A stretch of 64,000 nucleotides of DNA from Flammulina velutipes (taxonomy: Eukaryota > Basidiomycota > Agaricomycetes > Agaricales > Physalacriaceae): NCBI GenBank assembly GCA_011800155.1, contig CM022369.1, positions 2,914,001 to 2,978,000 of the forward strand, written 5' to 3'. Shown piece after piece: positions 35,922 to 46,579 of the stretch. The translations under genes were made by a program, and so were the position numbers. The notes below the pieces were generated by a model. It had not been told where the DNA came from. It ran no database searches and saw only the letters and a program-made list of their open reading frames with translations. Each line of letters begins with the position of its first letter. Position 1 is the stretch's first letter.

Positions 35922-36794
35922 GTAGATGATTTGAGGGAGGATGGATAGTACTTAGTAGCAGGAACCGGACGTGGTCTTATATGAGGCGCGGCCAGTGCAT
36001 CCAGGCGGAGATCACGATCATGGTATACTTATAGTAGTTTGGTGCACACCGGTGATATCAAGAATCCTACATGCGGTCAACATGCACCGCTTCTCGCAGT
36101 TTCCGGTGAATGCCGGATAGTCGAATTTGTAGCGCCACACTTTAGCAGCATAATATACTCATACTCAGGTTGTTCAAGTCCATCTGCACCAGATATATGA
36201 GCCTAGTTTTCTGTACTCTGAATAGGTCACACTACGGGAGTGCCCCTTTATATATGGATAATCATATATCCCATGAAATGACTTAGAGCCAATGATTCCA
36301 AGAAAGATATAACCCATGATCTCCTTGAGGCTGGTTTCTCGCTCAGATGAATAGTCCCGACTAGCCGAAGACGACCGTCTCCTCTCGCCGTCATCTGCGA
36401 TAAAGGGTCCACGGCACTCACTGTATTCGCCGAATCTACCGGTTCGGCTCTAACCCAACTAACTAGACTTGACTGACGATGATGAAGATAGCACGTGAAG
36501 AGAATGCGCGCAAACAAATGCGACATCGACGCCGCCCTCAGAATGCATCCTCCTCGATGTTACACACTTGTGAGAATTGGAATACGGACCGAATCACTCA
36601 ACAAACGATGACGCATAATCCTTGAGCGCGAACTAAAGATAATAATTTCTATGGTAAAGCAACAACCATACACGAGAGTGGTACATATAATGTGGACACA
36701 AAGCAACACAGCTAGGGATATCCTTCATGAGACGCAAAAACAGGAACAATAAATATCCTTGAGATAACACGGTGAACAGAAAACGGGTGTACAT
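35922..36794. other. Intergenic region between family copies 2 and 3
   Basis: About 870 bases with no supported gene. The minus-strand frame 36248-36526 has no recognisable features. The last 200 bases include the 3' flank of copy 3 (TGACGCATAA near 36610). Confidence 0.4.
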
Positions 36795-37407
36795 CTACGG
36801 CGCGACTGAGACGGGGTAGCTCAATCCTATGGGGCTCACATCATCGTTGAGACGACGATTCTGAAATGTATTAAGAATTGTGTATGGAAGAGGACGGTAA
36901 ACAGGAAGCACCTCATTTTCAAGATCAACCCGCAGCGATGCAAGGTCCGACTGACACTTGCGCGCGTCCGCCACCAACTTTGGGAGGTTGGAAATATAGA
37001 GAAGTGCATTGGGGATAGTACAGTCCCTTTGGTTCTGGTATAAGAGAGTATTGACGCGTTGTTCGATGGTGTGAGATACATTAGCGCGGATTCCGGATCG
37101 TAAACAGAGAGACGTACCACCCCGCACTTTGAAGGCCTCTTGCGGAAATCCAAAACATATGGTAGGAAGGGCGCGTAGTTGCTTCGTTTTCCAGCCACAT
37201 GCACATATCGGTAACTTCATTCTGTATGACATCCAAGAGAATTCCGGAATGTACTTTGGGGAGCCCAATGATGACCAGCGAGTAGAGTATGATAACAGAA
37301 GCGATGAGGATGTAGCCGTATGTGGGAGATGAACTGCTGGCAACCCCAAGCAAGAAGCTGAAGACCTGAGAGATTATTTCTCTCCTTGTTAGAATAAATG
37401 TAGACAT
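36795..37407 (-). pseudogene. Small membrane protein family copy 3 (lost splice acceptor)
   Basis: Exon 1 (MSTFILTRREIISQVFSFLL, membrane segment YILIASVIILYSLVIIGLPK) and exon 2 (CTIPNALLYISNLPKLVADA, RKCQSDLASLRVDLENEVLP, tail RRLNDDVSPIGLSYPVSVAP) are both well conserved. The intron donor GTACGT is intact, but at the acceptor the expected AG is AC (37069-37070 on this strand reads GT). Reading through the intron from exon 1 meets a stop at once. It is therefore probably a recent pseudogene, unless another acceptor is used. Confidence 0.6.
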
Positions 37408-37490
37408 GATCCTTGGATGAGGAGAAGAAAATGGATGTCGATTCTGTGAATCCCGCTCTTTATACAGTAGCCACTATCCCCGATTACTAT

Positions 37491-37620
37491 CTGGGGCAAA
37501 TCTGGGGCAATGGTGTCTTCCAAATTACCCTGTGGGGCAATAGTGACTTCCCAGTTACCTTCTGGGGCAACAGTGACTTCCAGATTACTACGTGGGGCAA
37601 TAGTGAATTTATCAGCAGGG
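37491..37620 (+). repeat. 30-bp tandem repeat (four units)
   Basis: Units at 37501, 37531, 37561 and 37591, each starting with TCTGGGGCAA, TGTGGGGCAA or CGTGGGGCAA and continuing TAGTGACTTCC-like sequence. A partial unit precedes at 37491. The period of exactly 30 keeps one frame open, from ATG 37431 to 37652; it would encode decapeptides of the form WGNSDFQIT. It lies in the upstream region of family copy 3, so it may be non-coding. Confidence 0.75.
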
Positions 37621-37702
37621 CATCAACGGGTGTCGGAACGCCTTCGCCTTGAATACATACAAGCTTATTAGAGTTGCAAAGGCTGTGAAGTTATCGATAA
37701 AT

Positions 37703-38218
37703 TTAATACCTTACTGTAGCCAGAAATAACGTGAATATCTGCCCATAGCTTCTCGAACTTGAACCAGACGAAACGGCGAGCTTTTGCGCTTTTCTCTCGA
37801 TGGCGCCGCCGCCGCGTTCAAAATCCTTGAAGATGTCGGGAACGGACTGTCGGGAAATGGCCCGGAGCTGCCGTTGACGTGGCAAATAAACTGTAGCCAG
37901 TAAGTAGATTAAGAAATGAGGAACACTATGTGATGCAGATGATGGATCTGTTTGACCAGGCTTGTTCGGCGCCGGTTTGTTACTTATGTCGTCTTCTAGG
38001 GTCGCGACCATCTGCTTCTCCTCGTGGCTAGTGGCTACGCTTTTCACTGCGGCGAAGCGCACGGACTGTGACATTGAGGGTACCTTGACCAATGCTTGAG
38101 CTTCTTTGATGTCGTCCTCTGTCGTAAAGTCTAATACTTGTTAGCTATGTAGAATATTGATTTCGCCGGCCTTACCGTCGATGAGAGCTGGCTGCGACGC
38201 GAGGACTGAAGGCAACAT
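37703..38218 (-). CDS. Hypothetical protein divergent from the truncated lipase copy
   Basis: Two or more exons. Exon 1 MLPSVLASQPALID; a 45-nt intron; then DFTTEDDIKEAQALVKVPSM, SVRFAAVKSVATSHEEKQMV, and a hydrophobic stretch VPHFLIYLLATVYLPRQ. The end KLAVSSGSSSRSYGQIF may include retained intron sequence. No family recognised. The first exon and the start of the second are duplicated at about 41792-41930, where the copy breaks off within the ALVK codons. Confidence 0.4.
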
Positions 38219-38696
38219 GATCGTTGAAGGTAAGCTGATCGCGAGCCCGAATGCGGAAGGCGGGGTGAACCCTAACCTTAGGATGTGACGATGTCCGCCG
38301 CAGCGTTCACCGTGCTGCCTCTTACTTTCATGCTGCAAAGTGGTACTTGTCGTCGCGGTGTATGATTTCCAAAATGGCCTCCAGAACGACGGCCGAGCCT
38401 TCGCGCAAGGTCCCTAGCGCACACAAACCCGGAAGCTGGTCGCCGTATAATAATGCTAGCCCGACCGCATCTCCTGCGTCGTCCTCCGGTTCGACACCAA
38501 TATCAACAAGATCCTCAACGCCACCATCTCCAGGTCTTGCATCGCTCAACGAAGCTCTTCACGAGCCATTACGACTCCCAGCAATTCCACCAATCGCCAG
38601 ACTGCCTCGTTCATTCTACAGTTCGCATTCTCTACACCATACACCACCCTTCCTAGACAATCTCACCAGGTCTACAATGCCCACCGCATCCATTTC
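38082..38696 (+). repeat. Duplicated divergent-promoter segment, left copy (truncated lipase 5' end)
   Basis: Nearly identical to 41792-42421. Covers the 5' part of the minus-strand hypothetical gene, the shared promoter, and the first about 110 codons of the lipase gene. The left copy lacks 15 nt (GTCCTTCGATGGCTT) present in the right copy after ACAAACCC. It ends at CATTTC, where the sequence switches to LSG1-derived DNA. A chimeric reading frame (ATG near 38362 to stop 38826) crosses the junction. Confidence 0.85.
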
Positions 38697-39900
38697 CAAC
38701 AAGCACGTCATGTTATCCTGGTTGCTGCTGAAGCTGCTGAGGCCGCCGCTCCTGCCCATTGGGATCCAGACGATGATGAATGGTGGCACTCTCATCAGGA
38801 GAATCGGAGGAGGAGGAAGACGATGACGTTGAGGAAGACTTCAATTTTACGACAGACCAACAGTCCTTGAGCTTGAAGATCTCCTTTTGAGTAAGTCAGG
38901 CTCAGGATATAACTAAATCGCTAATCTCTCATTCAAGCATTTACGACCGCCGAAGGCAAGCCACCTCCCGAACTCGTCGTAGGACTCGTCGGTTACCCTA
39001 ACGTCGGAAAGTCGAGCACAATCAACTCTCTATTGGGGGAGAAGAAAGTCAGTGTGTCCTCGACACCAGGAAAGACGAAACTATTCCAGGCCATTCATTT
39101 GTCGGACGCCATCGTGCTCTGTGATTGTCCTGGTCTCGTTTTTCCGCAATTCGCCACCACCAAAGCGGCGTTGATTTGCGATGGTGTCCTTCCCATTGAC
39201 CAAATGCGGGAGTACACTGGGCCGGCGGCGTTGCTCGTCCACCGAAGGAGGTGCTGCAGGCGATATATGGATTGAACCTCAAGGCACAAAATGTCGAAGA
39301 TGGAGGTGATGGACGGGTTACTGCGGAGAGTTTCTTGATAGCCTATGCCAGTAAGCTCGTCACTTTCCACTCTCTTCAATGACTGATCCATTCGTCCCAG
39401 TCGCCCATGGATTCATGCGCGCGGGACAAGGCAACCCAGACGAGGCTCTAGTAACGCGAGTTCTCCTAAAGGACTACGTCAACGCGAAGCTCTTATTATG
39501 CCAACCCCCACCAGACATCTCCGAGGCCGATTTCAACGAGCAAACGCACCAGATCGCAATGCGCCGAGCCCTAGGCAAGAAAAAAGCGCATCACCCGCGT
39601 CGGCAAGAATGCCGACACCTTCGTTGCGAGCGTCCCCATGCCCGGGGCTGACGGCTCTCCCGCGCCTCCATCGACCAAGACCAAGAACCTCGACTCGCAG
39701 TTCTTTGAAGAGAACACCAATTTGGCGAAGGGACAGTCGTATACCTGTATCCGCATCAGAATGCTGTTGCTGATGATGGGGGTGCGGTGTCGTTTAAGCA
39801 GGCGAGGATTGAGAGTGTTATGGTGAATGCGGGGGATAGGAAGAAGCATCATAATAAGATTAAGAGGGCGAAGCAGAGGAGTGGGAGGGGGTACGATTAG
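38697..39900 (+). pseudogene. Truncated LSG1 pseudogene
   Basis: Starts abruptly inside LSG1 (matches from 31879) and runs to the stop-codon region. Most of the GTPase part is easily recognised (GLVGYPNVGKSSTINSLLGE, LCDCPGLVFPQFATTKAALI). Lesions relative to the functional gene: shortened acidic region, loss of seven bases in the segment CTCGTCCA-CCGAAGG near 39240, loss of two bases near 39588, and several deletions near 39728-39755 in the 3' part. These break the frame repeatedly, and there is no 5' half. Introns are retained as in the parent, so the copy arose from DNA and not from mRNA. Confidence 0.9.
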
Positions 39901-40347
39901 AGCGTGGTTAGTGTGGCGTGTATAGTAGCATAGGTATTCTACAACTTCCATAGGTTTTCCACTGTAACTCAGAATTTCAATCAAGGGTCCAGCCAAAAGC
40001 CGGTCCGTGTTTCCCAGTCGCTAGATCGAGTGAACCCTTGCCAAATAGCTGCAGATCAAGCACGATCCAAACAAATAACTCAACACCACCACTCTGCGGC
40101 ACTTCGCTTATGGACTGTTTACTCATCTAGCGGTCGGCCCAGAGCCACGACACGGGAATGTCTGTCTGATGATCCACACATTCATCCTCACAAAAATGGA
40201 CCATTCCGTTGGAATATTCTTTTGTCGGGGCAGTGCGTGCACGCCAAGGAGACGCAGACTGAGGTACTCACAAAAATAGTCCGCGCCAAGGAAACGCAGG
40301 AACACATGTATATAATGAATCCAGCAATTGCGAACATCCAAAACATC

Positions 40348-40957
40348 ATGTCTGCGCTTACAGCCAGGTGGGAATACCTTTACGAGAGCATAACCTTGGT
40401 GCTTGGGTTTGTCAGTCTCACCTACGGCTATATCATCATGACCTCCGTGATTTTACTCTTCATACTGTTCATCGTCGTACTCCCCAAAGTGAACCCCGGA
40501 GTCGTTTTGAAAGAGACACAAAATCACCTGACGGGGATGAAGGACTGGATGAACAAGGAAACAACTATTGCTATGGACACCACCCGGCGCATGCTTTGGA
40601 TTCGCGCAAGTTCCAGAGGCCTCGATGTTATGGACTCGTGCGTCTCTATTCACAATCCGGGTTCCGCGCTAACGTGTCTCTCAGCATCGAAGGACGCGTA
40701 GAAACGCTCCTAGCACAGCACGAAACGGACTGTACCATCCATAATGGATTCAACTACATCAAGTCCCTTCCAAAGCTTGTGAAGGAGGCGCGCAAGTGTC
40801 AGGCGGACCTTGCATCGCTGCGCTCTAATCTTGAGAATGAGGTGTTTCTCCCTTACCTTCTTCTGCCTACGCAAATACTAATGCAAAACAGATTCGTCGC
40901 CTCAAGAGAGGTGGGGGGCCCGGAGAGTATAGCCACCTGATGCCAGCTGCGCCATAG
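40348..40957 (+). pseudogene. Small membrane protein family copy 4 (frameshifted tail)
   Basis: Opposite orientation to copies 1-3. Exon 1 MSALTARWEYLYESITLVLG with membrane segment IIMTSVILLFILFIVVLPKV; intron 40638-40684; exon 2 with CTIHNGFNYIKSLPKLVKEA and RKCQADLASLRSNLENEV. Near 40865 one base appears to be missing relative to the others. The actual frame ends at 40940 (GGPESIAT), whereas the +1 frame encodes the conserved tail (IRRLKRGGGPGEYSHLMPAA-P) to 40957. DNA similarity is highest to copy 1. The product may still be made with an altered tail. Confidence 0.6.
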
Positions 40958-41189
40958 ACATACGCATTCCCAGTCGCGCCCTAGATGTACACCAAGGACA
41001 TTCCCAAGTTTTGCTGTCGTTGTTTTTGTTTTGAGTCATTATGATTTGTAAAGTGCGGAAATTTGGTTTTTAGTTCGCGCCGACTGACCTGATGCGTCAT
41101 GATTGATCGATGTAAATTGAGCACGTGCCGCCACTTAGATAGAGACAGAAAAGATCGCATTTATTTTTCACGTGTGAAAGACGATGTAA

Positions 41190-41510
41190 GATGAGAAGGA
41201 GGCACCACTTTACCGTCTTCCGGAAGCTCTAAAAGACCTGTTACTTACAAAAAGAATTGACTGATAAAGTGGCGCAAATACCCACGAAATAGAGACCTTC
41301 GTAAAGTATTGCAACGCTCACAGGCGATCGTGAATGTGTTACACCTCGGAAGATGGTCAGCTTTCTGGAGCCAGTTTAAGCAAGTCAAGCAGCCGACTGG
41401 GGGAGATAGTACAGATTGAAAATCATCGGCGGGACATAATCACTTAAATTGGGACACGTCGATTCCTCAAGTGATTTTCAGTAAATGACGCCACATGATC
41501 GCTGTACAAA
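41190..41510 (+). repeat. Duplicated non-coding block A, copy 2
   Basis: Counterpart of 34530-34870 in the same orientation. Together with the LSG1 pseudogene and family copy 4 it suggests that a segment of about 3 kb (31879-34870) was copied to 38697-41510, with the membrane gene in the opposite orientation. Confidence 0.75.
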
Positions 41511-41791
41511 TGACATGGAGAGCACGCAGTGTGACATATCACTCGTTCCAGGTCAGAATATTGGTGTTCAAGTCATCCTCCGAGAGTGTAGGATGATCAC
41601 GTTTGCGATGGGTCATTATCCGCTCGCGAGTGGGAAACAAACGATTGCAGTCTGGAATGCGTTAGTGGTGGCGTCATTGAGAAGTAGTGCAACTACCTGG
41701 CAATGTACAAAGAAACAGAGGAGTTCTATACCGATATTCATGAGCTTGAGTCCTATACAGATTTAAGAACGCGCACTCTGCAGGGGACGTC

Positions 41792-42421
41792 ACCTTGACC
41801 AATGCTTGAGCTTCCTTGATGTCGTCCTCTGTCGTAAAGTCTAATACTTGTTAGCTATGTAGAATACTGATTTCACCGGTCTTACCGTCAATGAGAGCTG
41901 GCTGCGACGCGAGGACTGAAGGCAACATGATCGTTGAAGGTAAGCTGATCGCGAGTCCGAATGCGGAAGGCGGGGTGAACCCTAACCTTAGGACGTGACG
42001 ATGTCCGCCGCAGCGTTCACCATTCTGCCTCTTACTTTCATGCTGCCAAGTGGTACTTGTCGTCGCGGTGTATGATTTCCAAAATGGCCTCCAAGACGAC
42101 GGCCGAGCCCTCGCGCAAGCTCCCTAGCGCACACAAACCCGTCCTTCGATGGCTTGGAAGCTGGTCGCCGTATAATAATGCTAGCCCGACCGCGTCTCCT
42201 GCGTCGTCCTCCGGTTCGACACCAATATCAACAAGATCCTCGACGCCACCATCTCCAGGTCTTGCATCGCTCAATGAAGCCCTTCGCGAGCCATTACGAC
42301 TCCCAGCAATTCCACCAATCGCCAGACTGCCTCGTTCATTCTACAGTTCGCATTCTCTACGCCATACACCCCCATTCCTAGACAACCTCACCAGGTCTAC
42401 AATGCCCACCGCGTCCATTTC
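41792..42421 (+). repeat. Duplicated divergent-promoter segment, right copy
   Basis: Second copy of 38082-38696. This copy keeps the intact lipase reading frame downstream, but its minus-strand gene is cut off at 41792. Confidence 0.85.
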
Positions 42422-43942
42422 TTCACCGAATAGACTGGATTCGTATCTCTTCGAGCCATCGTCGCCCATCCAAACTAGTCCTCAGTCCCCTACCTATCAG
42501 CGTCCAATAATGCTAAGCGACTCCCGATCATCTTTAGACACCCTTCGTTCAGTTTCACGACGAGACCACGACCGGATACGGCAACCCGCGCACCAGCGCT
42601 CCATGAGCACCGCCGTCTCACATGATGTAGATGGCCCGTCGGCAAACAAGAATTGGTGGTGGTTCAATGACAACAATAAAGAGGATGTGGATACCCTTTT
42701 GGACGAAGCAGATAGACGCGCTACGATTGCAGAGGAAGCGGGCGGATTTCAGAAGAAATGTGCGTATTGTGTAGTCTGTGATTTCGTAGGCTCACGCGAC
42801 ATGCAGACCGGTCTCCCAAAAATCCTGTCGTTTTCTGTCATGGACTTTTAGGCTTTGATTCAGTAACTATTGGGCCAGCAATAGCCCCGCTTGAAGTCAC
42901 TCATTGGCGTGGAATCAAAGAAGTCTTGGAAGCCAACGGGACGGAGGTCTTAATCACCAGGGTACCAGCGACCAGCAGTCCTATCGAAAGAGCGAAAGTT
43001 CTGGAGCAACGGATATCTGAAGTCTATCCGGGACGGAGCGTTCACCTCATAGGTAGGTCTTCATATCTGTGCTGTCCACGTCAACTAAAGGCCTCGTGTA
43101 GGACATAGCATGGGTGGCCTAGACTGTAGATACTTGACTTCAAGACTAGAACGCAAATTCGACGTACTCTCAATAACGACAATTGCCACACCGCACAGAG
43201 GCTCGGCATTCGCGGACTACTTCCTTGCTACGCTGGGAACAAACCGGATGCCCCAACTTCTCAACTTGCTTGACCTTCTACCGAACGGTGGAGGAGACGG
43301 ACAGGCGTTCGAGTCCCTGACTTTGGAGAGCATGCGGAAATTCAACGAGGAAGTGAAAGACGTGGAGGGCGTCAGATACTTCAGCTGGGGCGCGTACTAC
43401 AATCCGGGTTTCGTGGATACGTGGAAGTGGCCTCATTCGGTGGTTCTGGAGAAGGAGGGTCCGAACGACGGTCTTGTTTCTGTGGAGTCTTCGAAATGGG
43501 TACGTTCATACCTTCTCAGTATATTCAATCTGTGCTAATCTTTCTGAAGGGAACCTACCTGGGCACTCTCGAGGACGTGAATCACTTGGATCTTGTCGGA
43601 TGGATCAACACCGCGAGATACAAATGGGCGGAGATGCTTGGACGGGACATCAAGTTTCGTCCAGCGACGTTTTATCTGGGCGTTGCTGACATGTTGGCGG
43701 AGAGGGTGGAGGGCCAGCCGAAGATTGACGATGGGAAGGGACCGTCGAGTGGAGAGGCCACCAACCAGGCTGGGTCGGGTGCGCAGGTGCAGGAGAATCG
43801 GCAAGACACACGTTCGCCGACCGGTTCTACTCTGATTAAAAATGCGAAGGAGACGGTGACGATGACGACTGGAGAGGATATTGCGAAAGTTACAGGGGGT
43901 GCTGGGGAAGAGGAATCGGAAAGTATACAACGTCGACGGTAG
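42072..43942 (+). CDS. Alpha/beta-hydrolase lipase (TGL2-like triacylglycerol lipase)
   Basis: Four or five exons, about 550 residues. The N-terminal 230 residues are Ser/Pro-rich and probably unstructured (SPTASPASSSGSTPISTRSS). After an intron near 42759 the hydrolase begins: RSPKNPVVFCHGLLGFDSV, PLEVTHWRGIKEVLEANG. The nucleophile elbow GHSMGGLDCRYL is formed across an intron; the acid is probably in GPNDGLVSVESSKWG and the catalytic His in VNHLDLVGW. This set matches TGL2-like triacylglycerol lipases of fungal mitochondria. The C-terminus is hydrophilic. Start placed at the first ATG (MISKMASKTTAEPS); MASK, 12 bases later, is an alternative. Confidence 0.82.
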
Positions 43943-44999
43943 GACGCAACATTGTTCTCAAGCTTCTATATTTTAGTGGTTCGATTAATCGTCCTCGTAC
44001 ATCACCTTTATTATAACCAGTCACATACAGAATTTATACCCGTGTATTATAACATTCATCGCTGTAGTGTAGTAGATAGATGACCATACTTATAGTAAAC
44101 TGACGGGTATCACTCGTAAGCGCGTATACTAAAGCTCTCGTGCTGGGTGCGTGCCAGTGTGTGGTATGAGTATTACTGACGTCAGAGGAACCGACGACTG
44201 TACGTGTGTGGCGCTACGAGGGTTGCTATCGGGCGACGGTTTATGAAGAGCTGTACATTAATAGTATGGGTAGTATTGCCATAGAAGTACATGTGTACGC
44301 ATCGTAGACCTACATATATATCAAGAAATGGGCCCTAACGGTTGCAGCATCGGAATTCTCAGGCAGAGGAACGAGATAAGGAAGAGCTGCGATGGCGTCC
44401 GTGTACTGTGCGTCTTTGAATATACGTTGATATGGTATTCCAGTAGATCGAGTTTGCGTCGCCTTACCGGTCATTTCCCGAGCGGCGGCAACAGTGGGAG
44501 GGCACGCGTCACATCAAGGCGAGATGGAGAGAGCAGTAAGATAGGTCTGTGACAATTAAAAAGCAATGGGAAGAGAAGCAGAGATAGCAGCAGCGGGATA
44601 CGTAGCGATAATTCGTTCGTCGTTGACAATAAAGGGCTATAAATAGCTCAGAAGGAATTTTTAATCCGAAGAGAAAATCCATCGATCACGTGTTGATATT
44701 TGGCCTTAGAATTTGAAATCGGGATTCGTCGACTTGTGCTGGCCCACTTACAAGTTAGCAAGATGTTTTATGGAGACACGGGAATTCGCCTGCTTCGACA
44801 ATGCTTTTGAGTTTTTTTTGCTGGATGTGGCTTGATCTGTTCCGAGTCGAATTACTCTGTTTCTGGTCGGTACTTCTTCTGGGGGTCCCCTCAGGTCGCG
44901 CTGGGTCGACCTTGTTCTTGGTCCAAGATTCTCTCCGAATAAGAGTCTTCGTATCCAGGATCGACTCGATAGTGGTCGTGGCATAAGTTCAGGTATCTG
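43943..44999. other. Intergenic region lipase to kinase
   Basis: About 1 kb. Frames at 44328-44552 (+) and 44748-44984 (-) have no recognisable features. T-rich run at about 44811-44820. Nothing else seen. Confidence 0.4.
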
Positions 45000-46440
45000 C
45001 TAGCATTGAACACGGAGGAGGTTATGGTACGACGCCTCTGCACCAGGACGCATCGCCTCATCGCGCAACATCCCTTGAACTACTGGTCTCATTATCTCAG
45101 GAATATTCCGGAGCAATTTTGGTATTTCCGTTGTCCGATGGTGTATCTTTGCATTCAATTTTAGAAATGCACAGAGATACGACGTTTAGAGAGCTTACAT
45201 TGAGACTGACGATTCCTGATCTTAAATGCACCCAAGGATGTGGCGAGGAGAATAACGAAATCATCACCATTCCCATACTCCAAATATCCGTCTTTTCGTT
45301 GTAGGACGAGGAGAACGTCATTTCAGGCGAGGCATAGATGGCGGTTCCGGGATGCCTTAGACTCTTATCTAGGTATAGATAAGTAGTCTTATAACAGCGT
45401 AATAAGACGCGTCGTTCAGAGACACACCAGGATCGATAACTGTGGCGCACCCCAGGTCACCAATCTTGACACAACCATGAAGGGAGATGAAAAGGTTGGA
45501 GTCCTTAATATCCATATGAGTGATTTTATTTTCATGGAGGAATATCAATCCCTGTAACGCCTGGAGAATCAAGGCCTTGACATCCGCCATATCGAGGGTC
45601 ACCGCAGCGGCGAGCCCTACTAAGTCTCCTCCAGAGAGATATTCCGTATAGATATAGGAATTATATTCTCCTTCGTCACAAAAAGATCTTGAACCATTTA
45701 CTGTTAGCTATAGGAAAATAGACGATGATACACACCCGAGGAAGGTCGAGATATGGTCATGATGGAGCTCAGCTAGGATCTTGCGCTCTTTTCCCGCATT
45801 ATTTTTACCATATAACGTCGAAGTCCTCTTGGCAGCTAACATGACATCTCCTTTGCGATATGTCCAGACATGTCCGAATGCTCCTTGACCTAGAAAAGGA
45901 CCACGAGTCCATTCTGAGTCGCTGTGAATCGGTCCATCAATGGGGCCGTTGCCTGTGAGAGGCGGCTTCAATGACATCCATAGCTTGTCGATACAAGCCA
46001 ACATTGCCAAACGATACAATCCTTTTTGCAGCTGAGCAACCTCGTCAGATTTGGTCTCTATCTGAACGACTTGAGAGTCATCGAAAATGTGGCGCATCTC
46101 AGGGCGAAACCTGAGAAAAATATATGATACTTCAGATACCACAGGAAAGATGTAGAATTACTAGCACTGACGGATGGTAGCCCCCACGCAGAAGAGCTGG
46201 CCTGTTGATTGTCAAACTTGTCCTTCTGGAAGCAGTGACGATAGTACTAACAATATTGAAGGGGATCTATAAAACAAGTTGGGACAATGGACAACGTAGC
46301 CGAGGATCTACGTACATGTCAAGGTGGGCGGTAACGGCTACCTCTGCAAGATTGAGACCTTCGTCAAGGTTTCTGCTTTTCAATGTTTGATTTACATCCA
46401 ACCAGGAGAGAAAGGCGTTCGTCTTAGATGTAGGCATCAT
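45000..46440 (-). CDS. Divergent protein kinase
   Basis: Start at 46440 (MMPTSKTNAFLSWLDVNQTL), with a region of small exons before FRPEMRHIFDDSQVVQ. Kinase domain: glycine loop GPFLGQGAFGHVW, lysine in VMLAAKRTSTLYG, catalytic loop ITHMDIKDSNLFI (HMD in place of HRD, with K and N conserved), metal-binding DLGCA in place of DFG, YASPE in the activation segment, and KTDIWSMGMVMISLF. The last exon reads IPKLLRNIPEIMRPVVQGML, then RDEAMRPGAEASYHNLLRVQ-C. All core residues for phosphate transfer seem present, so it is probably active. Fungal lineage-specific kinases of this build are common; the substrate is unknown. Only 139 bases separate its start from that of the divergent eIF2B gene. Exon borders upstream of FRPEMRH are uncertain. 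Confidence 0.7.
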
Positions 46441-46579
46441 GGTGGTACGATGTTCAGCACAATGCGCGCACTATGTCCTTCAACGTTAATTCACCGTGGT
46501 CGAAAGGTTAAGTAGCACTTACCAAATTTGTACTTGCCATCAATTGTAAACGTGTGGCGCATTCCTTCTTACCATCACC

